Shown in pieces: positions 55,304 through 64,000 of a stretch of DNA of 64,000 nucleotides. Origin of the DNA: Lepas anatifera (Eukaryota > Arthropoda > Thecostraca > Lepadidae); contig JAOTON010002088.1 in assembly GCA_034440635.1 (NCBI GenBank), forward strand, positions 372,001-436,000, in the 5' to 3' direction. Within the stretch, counting starts at the first letter, position 1. The number at the start of each line of letters is the position of its first letter. A program made the translations under genes and the position numbers. The notes under the pieces are model-generated. The model had not been told where the DNA came from. It saw only the letters and a list, made by a program, of their open reading frames with translations, and did no database searches.

Positions 55304-58300
55304 CAGGGACGGTGGACTCCGGGGGGGGCAGGGTGTGCGATTGCCAGTGTCCTGAAATTACTTTTCTGCAGAGTGTGGGATGTCAAAATTCAGGGAAAAA
55401 AGAGGTCAAAATTAATAGACAAAAAAGGGGAAAAACCGAATGTAGGATCAGAATATCTAAAAAAACAAGCACATGTACTAAAAATACATGTACTAAAACA
55501 TCATATGCACATAAAATACAAAAAAATAAGGGATGAAGAATATTAAATTTAACTGTATTAACAGAAGCTAAACCATTTTGAGAAACCCACAAATCCAACT
55601 CCTGCCGAGTTCAGCATATTTTCCAAAACAAAAACATCAGAAACGTACAAGGGAATACATTAATAAGCTGCAAACCTACAGTATTAAGATAAAAGTAAAG
55701 CGAAGTCTGGAATACCTACCTACCAAAACAATACCGCGGGTGAGGTAAGTCTTGCTTTAGAACATTTAACAAGCTGAAATGTCTGAAAGGCGGGGAAAAT
55801 TCCAAAACTTGTCCATTTCAACAAAATATTTTCAAACAAGCTTATTTTTGAAATTATACCTACGTCAGCGGGATTCACTCCCTCTGTTTTCACTTGCATT
55901 CATGGAGAAATTGCAGCATGCAGTCACACAATAAAAATACCTAGTCGGATGGCCACCACGAAAATAATAACTTACCTTTACCCAGGTGACTGTATTTCTG
56001 AAACTTAAATTATACTACCCTCATTGAAATAAAGAATGAACAACAGGTTAAGGTTCAGAATTAGCCTGCTTAAGCCATAAGACATACCGACGCTGGCTAC
56101 TTAAAACACTTACCAACTCTCAAATGTACGCATGAGCTTCGACACCCTGCATGCAATCCAGAAACGTACACAACCACTAATCTCAACTGCAGCAAATTAA
56201 ATTTCACAATGCTGAGAAAGAGACATCTAGCGTCAATTGAGGCCTGCCTGTCGACACCGGTTGCCAAGTACGGTTTTTCTAATGCGAGTAAACTGACCAG
56301 GCAGGCCCCTGAGCATGAAAAGGATGTCGAAATTCTCCACCTTTAAATCACGCAGAGATTCGGCGTTTGTAAAGAAAAAAACTAATTTTACCTTAATCTT
56401 TCGTTATTTTTCTAAAAGCATCCTGAAATTCATGTAAATATTTTTGCTGCCTTTGGAGATATTCCGGGAAATACATAGAGGTGCAATTTTCATGATCCGT
56501 GAAGGTTCCCTCTTTAGGTATTATTTATTTAAAAATTATTGAACAAATATCCAATATTGGGATCGTTTTATTGAACCAAGACAGTCAAATTCTTAATTTT
56601 ATATATTTAAAACCACAAACACATTGTAAAACTATAGTATTCCTTTTTAAAGTCAAGGATGTCGAAATTATTTAGCAATGCTTGAATTGTTCCACTCAAA
56701 ATTCGGAGTGACGTGACCCAAAATATGGCTAACCAATATTTTTTTCGAATAGAAAATGTTCTGATTTCATATTCTGGGTACTCTCAAAAGTTTCTTTTGC
56801 ACAGAGACTTCAAAAATAAATGTTGTAATTCACCCTGGCCCGCGCGATTTCTAAGGATGTCAAAATTCAGTGGTAAGGAGCTGACGTCATCAAACTATAT
56901 ATTACGTCAGTAGCACTACATTTCAAGGCATTGGGCCTTGGTTAGAAGGAGCCTCCAAGAATGGTGCGGTGGATGCGGTGACGATTGTTTTGGTTTCGAG
57001 TAATGTGAATGTCATGATGTCTCATACCAGCTTAAGCCTCAGGCAGTTTTGACCATCAGTTTCGGCTAACAAAATTACGAGTTGTATTTTAGGTTTTTAA
57101 TTTGTCCCTGGACTTCAATCGTCCAATGGTACCGCGAGTCAGCGCTGCCGCTAGTCATCACGCTTATTTTGAATTTAGCTATATGTTTGAGACGAAAGCG
57201 TACATCCCAAGCGTGTGAGGCGTGGGGGCTTTTGTTGTTAAAAGAGGAGAGAGTTGGAAATGAGTGTGGTTTATAAAGTGGGGTATATTATTACTTTATT
57301 AGGCAGTACGCTAAGAGACGTGAGGGGTCGATGGCTGACTTTATTTTTCTTATATGGTTGATTCAGCTTATTGCATCTCCGGTTTAGACATGCTGTCTGT
57401 CAGGCATTATCTTTCACATTCTGTGAGGTCTCCGTGTGCTTGTGAAGAAGCAATTGTTAGGAATGTTCTCTTTTACAGGGTTTTGTCATTTTGAGCATTC
57501 ATTGTAAAATATTCGTGCTAGAATCCTTCAGTATTCAAACTTCCTTCTCTCCAAAAATGAATGCTGTGTTCTATTTTGACATGGAATCAGTCCTGACGGG
57601 ACTGTTAAAAGAATGCTCCATTCCGTATGAAGGCAATAGTTTCACAAAGCTAGTGTTGCAGCATCTTTATCGAATGGTGTGTTGGCTTTAGTTGCTGGTC
57701 TGGCCCTGTTTCCATTCCTCAACTTCTGAAACAAGGAAACTGATAGTGCTGCATTTTTATTCATTTAGATCCATACATGTATTCGCGACAACAGCAACAA
57801 GCAACAAAAGACCATGCCAGTACATGTTAATAAAAGGCTAAAAACCAGCAGGAGATGCAAAAAGGGCACACTAAAACGTTATTCTTGAGGCCACCACCTC
57901 GCAAGCTGATGATGCTGCAAGTCGATGATTCTGATGATTTTGTTTAGGATGTCAAAATTCAAGATTTAGGATGTCAAAATTGATGAAGTCTGGGTGTGGG
58001 TTTCCACGCAAAATTCCCAATTTCAGGACACTGGCGATTGCACACCCTGAAAAAATGAGGGCGTGCAAAAGTATATTTTTGCACTCACGGTTTTAGCTTC
58101 GTCCGGGGAAGCGCCCCCGGATTTGGGCGGCGCCCCCGGCCGGCCAAGAAAACATCAGGCCTAAACACCGCCTACCTGAAGAGGAAGGGCCCTCTCTGCA
58201 AAATAAAAACAGTTTCAAATATGAATGGTGTCCCCTTTCATCAAAGCCATCCCATGGAGAGCAAATAGACTCAATTTATCGACTCAACGCAGGGAAATAA

Positions 58301-58441
58301 TGTCGGCACCCCCCCTGAGTGGGCGCCCCTAGGGAGCCAAAGGTGCCCCCTGGGGAAGGAGGCGCCCCCTTCCCCGAGAAGGAAGGCGCCCTCTCCCGAA
58401 AATCTTGTATAACCGCCCGAAAATGGAATCCACCGTCCCCG
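55304..58441 (-). mobile_element. GGCGCC hAT-like element, complete, split by another hAT
   Basis: Ends CAGGGACGGTGGACTCC at 55304 and GGAATCCACCGTCCCC at 58425-58440. Flanks AGCTGGGA (55296-55303) and AGCTGGGG (58442-58449) match at 7 of 8 and, joined, restore the minisatellite text AGATAAGCTGGGGGCGGCAG. Inside are the GGCGCC units (58090-58400) and the terminal region seen at 42336-42572. Only about 450 bp once the nested hAT is removed, so non-autonomous. Confidence 0.8.
55345..58033. mobile_element. hAT element with 8-bp duplication and repeated subterminal motif
   Basis: Ends CAGTGTCCTGAAATTA and, inverted, CAGTGTCCTGAAATTG; exact 8-bp duplication GCGATTGC at 55337-55344 and 58034-58041. 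Length 2689 bp. GGATGTCAAAATT or GGATGTCGAAATT recurs near both ends and inside (about 55379, 56325, 56658, 56856, 57949, 57969), as transposase-binding repeats often do. No transposase motif was recognised in its short frames, so it is non-autonomous or badly decayed. Confidence 0.85.
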
Positions 58442-59470
58442 AGCTGGGGGCGGCAGTCATGAACCCAGGGCGGCTCCAATTAGAGCGGAAGTGATAAGTC
58501 AGGGATGGCGTTCATTAGCCGAGGCGATAGTGATGAGCTGGGGGCAGCATGGAACAGGGTGGCAGTGATAAGCTGGGGATAGCACTGGTGAGCCACTGGC
58601 AGCAGATATGAGCGGGGTGCTGTTTGAATCAGAGCGGCAATAAAAAGTCAGGGTTGGCAGGAATCAGGGTGGCAGTGATAGGTGGGAGGCGTCAGTGATG
58701 AACCATGGCGGCATAAACCAGGGTGGTAGTAATAACCGGAGGCGGCATGATCACAGCGGTAAGACGGAGGCGGCATTAATCAGGGCAGAAATTCTGAGCC
58801 GAGGGGCGACACATGTATTGGGGGTGCTCTCATGGTGATTAAGGGTGCTCGCACACCCCAAAGAGATAACAAATTTCACCCCTGGCTGACACTAAAAGAG
58901 TAAAAGCACGGCAGCAGCAGTGTAACATTTACTCGGCTCGGAGAATTCCTTCAATAGACAAAAAGATAACGATTAGACGATTGTGGGCTGCTATTTGCTT
59001 TCTGGAAGGGTGTTAACTGTAAAAAAATGTGCGGAAACTGCGGGCAGCAGGGACTAAGTTTGACCGATTTTGGGGGCCATGGCCGGACTGGTCTCCTCGG
59101 CAGTGATAAACCAGGGGCGGCAGGGATCAGCCGGGGGCGGCAGTGAAGATTCGAGGGAGGAAGTGTCTAACCAGAGGCCGCTCATATATGGGTTAATAAA
59201 AAACAGGGACAGCATTGATCAGCCAGGGGCGGCGTGAATCAAGTCAGCAATGATTAATCTAGGCGGTAGTTATGAACCAGGGGAGACAGTGATCAGCTAG
59301 GGGGCGGCAGTGATGAACCAGGGGCGGCAGCGATGAGTCGGAGCGACGCGCATTTGGGTCAAAATATGCCAGGGACAGCGATGAGCCAGAGACAGCATGA
59401 ATTAGGGCGGCAGTGATAAACCAGGGGCGGCAGTGATCAGCCGTGAGACGGTCCATCATCATATTTGAGA
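58442..59470. repeat. GGCGGCAGTGAT minisatellite, middle block
   Basis: Looser units than 59800-60950. Interrupted at 58900-59090 by unique sequence just after a family right end (CACCCCAAAGAGATAACAAA then TTTCACCCCTG at about 58885). Confidence 0.8.
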
Positions 59471-59799
59471 TTTTAGAGCGCGCCGACATCTAGGTTCATA
59501 CGGCGCCCATAACACTAATAAAATATGCAAATAGGACATTTCCGCACGAATTTTAACAAGTCAGGCGGTAAAACAAGTCAGGTTGTGAAAGTTGTATCAG
59601 AAGACTATGTAAAACACATAAAAGATGAAATGACATGAAGGTAACATGAAATTCCACGTTATGTAAAACCTGAAAGACTACTAGGATGAATATATGGCAT
59701 TAAAGCTAACGCTCCTCAGATATAACATGATGTTAGTGATATCCACAGAAGGATGCTCCCCAGAACGTTCACCGCCCAGATATCCCCGGGATGCTCACT
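59471..59799. other. Unique spacer within the minisatellite
   Basis: AT-rich, non-coding; divides the middle and right blocks. Confidence 0.5.
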
Positions 59800-60960
59800 G
59801 CCCCGGGGGACGGCAGTGATGAACCAGGGGCGGCAGTTATCAGTCAAGGGTCGCAGTTATCAGCCTGGGGGCCGCAGTTATCAGTCAGGGGCGGCAGTTA
59901 TCAACAAGGGGCGGCAGTGATCATTCAGGGACCGCAGTTATCAACCAAGGTGCGGTAGCGATCAGCCAGGAGCGCCAGTTAGCAGCCAAGGGTGGAATTT
60001 ATCAGTCAAGCGGCGGCAGCTATCAGCCAGGGGCAACAGTTATCAGCCAGGGGGTGACACTTATCAATCCGCCGGGGGCGGCAGTTATCAGCCAAGGGCC
60101 GGCAGTTTTCAGTCAGGGGGCGGCAATGATCAGCCAGGGGACGGCAGTGATCAGCCAGGGGCGGCAGTGATCAGCCAAGGACGAAATTTATCAGGCAGGG
60201 GGCGGTAGTGATCTGCCAGGGGGCGGCAGTTTTCAGCCAAGTGCCGACAGCTTTCAGTCAGGGGGCGGCAATGATCAGCCAGGGGGCGGTAGAGGTCAGC
60301 CAGGGGCGGCAGTTAGCAGCCAAGGGGCGGCAATAATAAGCCAGGGGGCGGCAGTAGTCAGCCAGGGACGGCAGTTAGCATCAAAGAGGGTGGCAGTTGT
60401 CAGTCAAGGGGCGGCAGTGATCAGCCAGGAGCGGCAGTTGTCAGCCAGGAGCCGGCAGTTTTCAGTAAGGGGGCGGCAATGATCGGCCCAGGGGGCGGCA
60501 GTTATCCGCCAGGGGCGGCAATGATCGGTCAGGGGTGGCAGTAATCAGTCAGGGGTAGCAATGATCAGCCAAGGGGCGGCAGTTATCAGTCAGGAGGCAC
60601 CAGTTATCAGCCAGGGGCGGCAGTGATCTGCCAGGGGGCGGCATTGATCTGCCAGGGGCGGAAGTTATCCGCCAGGGGCGGCAGTTAGCAGTCAAGGGGC
60701 GGCAGTTAGCAGTCAAGGGCCGGCAGTTATCAGTCAGGGGGCGGCAATGATCAGCCAGGGGGCGGCAGTGATCAGCCAGGGGCGGCAGTGGTGAACGAGG
60801 GGCGGCAGTGATCAGCCGGGGGCGGCAAAGATGATTCGGTGGGCGACAGTGACTCACCAGGAGGGGCAAGTATATGTGTGTTAAAATAAACCGGGGTGCT
60901 TAGCCAGGGGCGGCAGTGATAAGCCAGGGGTGTCGGTGATCAGCCGGCTGATCAGTGATG
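59800..60960. repeat. 20-21 bp minisatellite GGGGCGGCAGTNATCAGCCA, right block
   Basis: About 50 head-to-tail units with TTATCAGCC / TGATCAGCC variants and a one-base G-run slip. The Pro/Cys/Arg-rich frames on the minus strand (for example LPPLADHCRPLADHCRPL) come from the repeat. Confidence 0.95.
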
Positions 60961-61250
60961 AACAAAGGGCGGCAGTAACCATCCGGAGGGGGTGGCAGTG
61001 ATTAATTGCTGGCGACAGTAATCGGGCGGGGCGGCAGTGATGTGGCGTCATAAATCAGGGGAAATAATAAGTCAGGTGGCATTGATTAGCTAGAGGTGGA
61101 ACCAATCAGAGTGGAAGTAATGGATCCGGGACGGGAAAAGCTTGTGCTGGGCGGCACGAATCAGGGTGGCAGTGATGAGATAGGGAGACACTCTTCAGTG
61201 TAGCGGTGATAAGCCAGGGGCGGCACATGTATTGGGGGTGCTCAGCACCT
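60961..61250. repeat. Degenerate end of the minisatellite
   Basis: Scattered GGCGGCAGTGAT and GATAAGCCAGGGGCGGCA units lead into the terminal region at 61250-61320. Confidence 0.7.
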
Positions 61251-61400
61251 GATTGGGGGTGCTCGAATTAGGATTGGGGGTGCTCGGGCACCCCCAAAGA
61301 GATAGAAAATTACACCCCTGCAGACAGACAGACTTTTATTTTGGTCATCGAAGCATGGAGCATTACAAAAAAATTCCGATGGGTACTCAAACACAGGTGC

Positions 61401-61856
61401 TTAAAGGGAATGTGGCACCTTGGTCGAATCCTGAAATTTATTGTAATTAGGGGTACTTCTAACCGAAAATCACGGAAGCGTCCATGATTTCTCTGAAAAA
61501 TGTACAATAAGCTCAATATTTTGATTTTAAAATGCTTCTCTAGGGAGAGAAATACATACCTGCCTATGGATTATGTTATGATCTGGCAACCACTACCATA
61601 TTCAACAGGCTTCAAGGGCTTCGATTGGCTGATACTCGCCGTGAAGTCAGCATATGTGGTCACCCAACATGTCTGTCAACTGTGGCCTGCTGCTGAGGGT
61701 ACATGTAGGGTAAATTTCAGGTAGTTTTGAGCTTTTCTCTACGAAGAATTTGAGTTTCAAGACAAATTATATACTGAGTACCGGGTTTTCTGGCATGCTT
61801 TACAGCTTGGCTATATCAGTTAAAATCACGGTATAAAGGTGCCAGATACCCTTTAA
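61401..61856 (+). mobile_element. TTAA MITE with CCAAT box and CRE, copy E
   Basis: TTAA at 61401 and 61853; ends TTAAAGGGAATGTGGCACC and inverted TTAAAGGGTATCTGGCACC. ATTGG at 61624-61628; CRE mutated to TGAAGTCA at 61642-61649. Confidence 0.9.
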
Positions 61857-62400
61857 AGAAACGCACCTCTCGCAAGCAGATGGTAAATGTCACTTTATAT
61901 CACTTCACCGCCACGACTTCATGGACCTGGCCGCCCCCGAAAAAGGAGCACGTGCCACCGCGCCCCGCCACCTCCTCCCACCCGGGTGCAAGTGGGCCTG
62001 CACTGGTTGGGCTTTGCACCTGATCCGTGCCCAATCTGCTGGCCTCTCTAAATCTCAATACTCCAGTGTTACAGCGTCGCAAATTGTCCTTTTTTACCCC
62101 TTCGTCTTGATCCTTGCTCTCATATTTCACCTATGATGATGTGTGTAAGCTGATTCACCTGAATCACGTGATTGGAATTCATGCGACACATGCGATCATA
62201 TTATAACGTACGTGAATATGTGACGATGATTTATATGGTTCTATATAATGTGTGTAATGTCATTAGGCGGTGCCCAACACTTCTTACATGTCATGGGTGG
62301 AAATTGACGCTAATACGCTGGTACGTTGGTGTAATGTGTCAGCATTATACCTACAGTACCTGATGTGGCCTCCTGTACCGAAGCTTAAGTACGTTGCAAA
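61857..62400. other. No gene recognised
   Basis: Upstream flank of the CpG-rich leader; no domain. Confidence 0.4.
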
Positions 62401-62439
62401 TATCGCTCCTCGACTGTCCAATATCCCAGCATTCCCGTG

Positions 62440-62655
62440 AAACGCTGAGGCGATCCCTTAGGCCTCGGGCTGGCACGCACGCCCCCCGCATGTTCTGCGG
62501 GCTGGAAAAGGGCGGCGGCTGCGGCGCCGGCGGCGAGGCTGCTAGCGGGCGCGGTGTGGCGGCGCGGCGGCTCCAAACGCCCCTCAGTCCGCTCTGTCGC
62601 CCCCCGACGTTCGCCCGTGTTTTACTCAGCTCTCCAGCCCTTCCACACCGCCAGC
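62440..62655 (+). promoter_or_regulatory. CpG-rich promoter or 5' leader
   Basis: About 215 bp dense in CpG (GGCGGCGGCTGCGGCGCCGG) against an AT-rich background, ending in CCGCCAGC directly before an ATG. CpG density next to a plausible first coding exon suggests a promoter; the start site is not visible. Confidence 0.4.
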
Positions 62656-62709
62656 ATGGGTCTCACGGATCTGCTCAAACCCAATGGCTTCCTGAAGATG
62701 ATCCAGATC
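62656..62709 (+). CDS. Candidate first coding exon (gene continues beyond the window)
   Basis: ATG in a good context opens MGLTDLLKPNGFLKMIQI, 18 codons, followed at once by a strong donor GTGAGT. The K-P-x-G-F-x-K pattern faintly recalls the start of MARVEL-domain tetraspan vesicle proteins such as synaptophysins, where it precedes the first membrane helix; this is a guess. No second exon was found before the window ends, so the gene name is left open. Confidence 0.45.
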
Positions 62710-62825
62710 GTGAGTGCATTCCTCGGCATGCCTCTGTGGGACAAGTCAAATTGGATGCGTGGGTTTTCGTGTATATACTGATCATCTGCAAGTTTGCTGT
62801 ACACTGAGCTCTAAAAGAAGCTCGC

Positions 62826-62940
62826 AGGGGCGCAACTTTATGTTTTCGATTGGGGGGCACCCGGCTCGAAAGGGGGCCCGTACATGATGGGGGCCCGTAC
62901 ATGATGGGGGCCCGTACATGATGGGGGGCCCGTATTTTTA
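62826..62940. repeat. hAT-like start and 18-bp tandem units
   Basis: CAGGGGCGCAACTTTATG at 62826 looks like a hAT-type end. It is followed by GGGGGCCCGTACATGAT repeated three to four times (62872-62936). It lies in the candidate first intron. No right end recognised. Confidence 0.55.
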
Positions 62941-63139
62941 ATGAAAATGTGAGCGAAAAAGTATTTTCGACCGTTTGTTGTCGAAAACTGACTGCAAAGG
63001 TTAAATAACAATTTTTAGCGCACTATTCGTCACTGTTCCTGATTTGCACTATTTAGCCTAAAAAGTAGACAGAAGACCCAATCTTTTGAACGAGCTGCCA
63101 AACTATGTAAGGATATTGGACAAGTAGGTGTCTACTTAC

Positions 63140-63255
63140 CGTCTTCGTCGTCCACGCGGATGCTCTCCTCCGGAGGTACAACGGGATCAGCCCCGGACGA
63201 CGCAGGAGGGATGGATGCTGGAGGGTCTTTTAGCAAACGGGATCCAGCTGGTGGC
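63140..63255 (-). CDS. Candidate internal exon, minus strand
   Basis: Minus strand: pyrimidine-rich tract and CAG acceptor at 63256-63258, a 116-bp open stretch reading RLLKDPPASIPPASSGAD then VVPPEESIRVDDEDG, and a GTAAGT donor at 63134-63139. Pro- and acid-rich, unrecognised. Good splice signals make it worth listing, but it lies only 430 bp from the + strand candidate exon, so one of the two could be wrong, or it could lie in that gene's intron. Confidence 0.3.
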
Positions 63256-64000
63256 CTGGCCGAGGAAGGCAATGATCAGGAAAAGAAGGATTAGAATTAC
63301 AACCTTACTTTACCGTTTTGCTGGAAACTTTACACATTGCACTTTTCCGAGTTAGTTTTAAATTGGGGTTTTAATTTTTGCGGTCGATAAATGAACGTAG
63401 CTTGCAAAGTACCAAAAATAGTAGTGATATGAACTACTTTAAGTGGACGCGTACGTTGCTAGAGATTAAATACAAATATGATCGGGGTCATTTTGTAACA
63501 GTTTGCAAAATAAGCAAGACGATTCTAGATTCATAGGTTACCTGAAAAAAGAACAAAGTTTCGGTAGTTTTGCCAGAGCAGCCCCTCGGTATGGAATGTT
63601 CTTTGTTTTACGCTTTTGTGCACCCGACTTATGTTTATACTGTCCAACCATTTTAACATTCACACCTGGAACAAAACCGCATTATCGCGAATAATTTGAT
63701 ACAAATGAAAGGTAGAGATCGAAGTACGAAATTCCTTTATCAGCGGGGAAATCGAACCTACTGATATTCATTTTACATGATCAAGACACCTTTTTCTGAT
63801 CCATTCACCTTGCCAGTTCATGACATTTTACAACACTGGGTACTGGTCAAGGGGTACTATGAATAGGTGGTACTGCCTATTTCCCTTTACAATCCTCATA
63901 TAGGATCAGTACAAAAGGAATGGGGGGCCTGACATTTTTCCCCGAATGTTCCAAGAGGCATGGGACCGGCCGCACGTTGCCCGGGAAAACCACAGGGGGC
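63256..64000. other. No gene recognised
   Basis: AT-rich to about 63900; nothing supportable. Confidence 0.4.

Larger units (their letters stand above)
51784..61320 (+). mobile_element. Candidate outermost hAT-like element with minisatellite
   Basis: Left end CAGGGGTGTAATTTTC at 51784 and right end GAAAATTACACCCCTG ending at 61320; both are followed inward by CTTTGGGGGTGC. The flanking 8 bp are CAGACAGA on both sides (51776-51783, 61321-61328). However CAGACAGA is a simple repeat, and a further right end of the family lies at about 58895, so the pairing is uncertain. If real, about 5 kb is left once the nested elements are removed. Confidence 0.35.

Noticed and set aside
59800..60960. Regular repeats suggestive of a CRISPR array
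   Set aside because: Units are head to tail with no unique spacers, and this is a eukaryotic genome. It is a minisatellite.

Overview
This is a gene-poor, repeat-dense piece of a eukaryotic nuclear genome. There are no operons, Shine-Dalgarno sites or dense long ORFs. Spliced coding sequence (NSE2), CpG-rich patches, TTAGG-type repeats, a Penelope-like element, degenerate LINEs, hAT elements, tRNA-derived SINEs and many short inverted-repeat elements point to an arthropod. The flavour of the LINE and hAT families suggests a crustacean, but that assignment is inference. The only confidently recognised cellular gene is NSE2, the SUMO ligase of the SMC5/6 complex (2854-3817, two exons, + strand). 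Weaker exon candidates are at 17769-17968 (+), 62656-62709 (+, first coding exon below a CpG-rich leader), 63140-63255 (-) and 29562-29676 (+).

Layout, left to right. A foldback element whose arms carry TTAGG/CCTAA tracts (188-1042); a second foldback (2366-2752) just upstream of NSE2; old hAT-type debris (4386-6953); a complete Penelope-like insertion with inverted 1.2-kb arms and a 14-bp target duplication (8020-11146); TTAA-flanked elements (13304-14098, 14494-15447); a hAT MITE with 8-bp duplication (19168-19550); a CRE cluster (22732-22828); satellites and a suspect 700-bp A-tract (27260-27945); TTAA MITEs nested in one another (32487-33822); LINE reverse-transcriptase and RNase H remnants (34556-39330); GGCGCC minisatellite elements (41600-43061); a broken hAT transposon with intact ends and an 8-bp duplication (44723-47913) that itself carries a TTAA MITE; a hAT pair, one inside the other (48128-48756); and a 6-kb minisatellite tract (54880-61250) holding a hAT inside a second hAT-like element.

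Two TTAA-flanked families stand out. One (copies at 14494, 45701, 52313, 32487 and an end at 27217) carries about 14 AGGTCA/TGACCT nuclear-receptor half-sites plus a GC hairpin followed by a T-run. The other (copies at 30369, 32827, 36812, 54255, 61401) carries a fixed CCAAT-box/CRE pair. Two insertions restore older sequence when removed, which fixes TTAA as their target. The window is best read as several generations of transposition around one housekeeping gene and perhaps two or three gene edges, with the MITEs possibly spreading transcription-factor sites.
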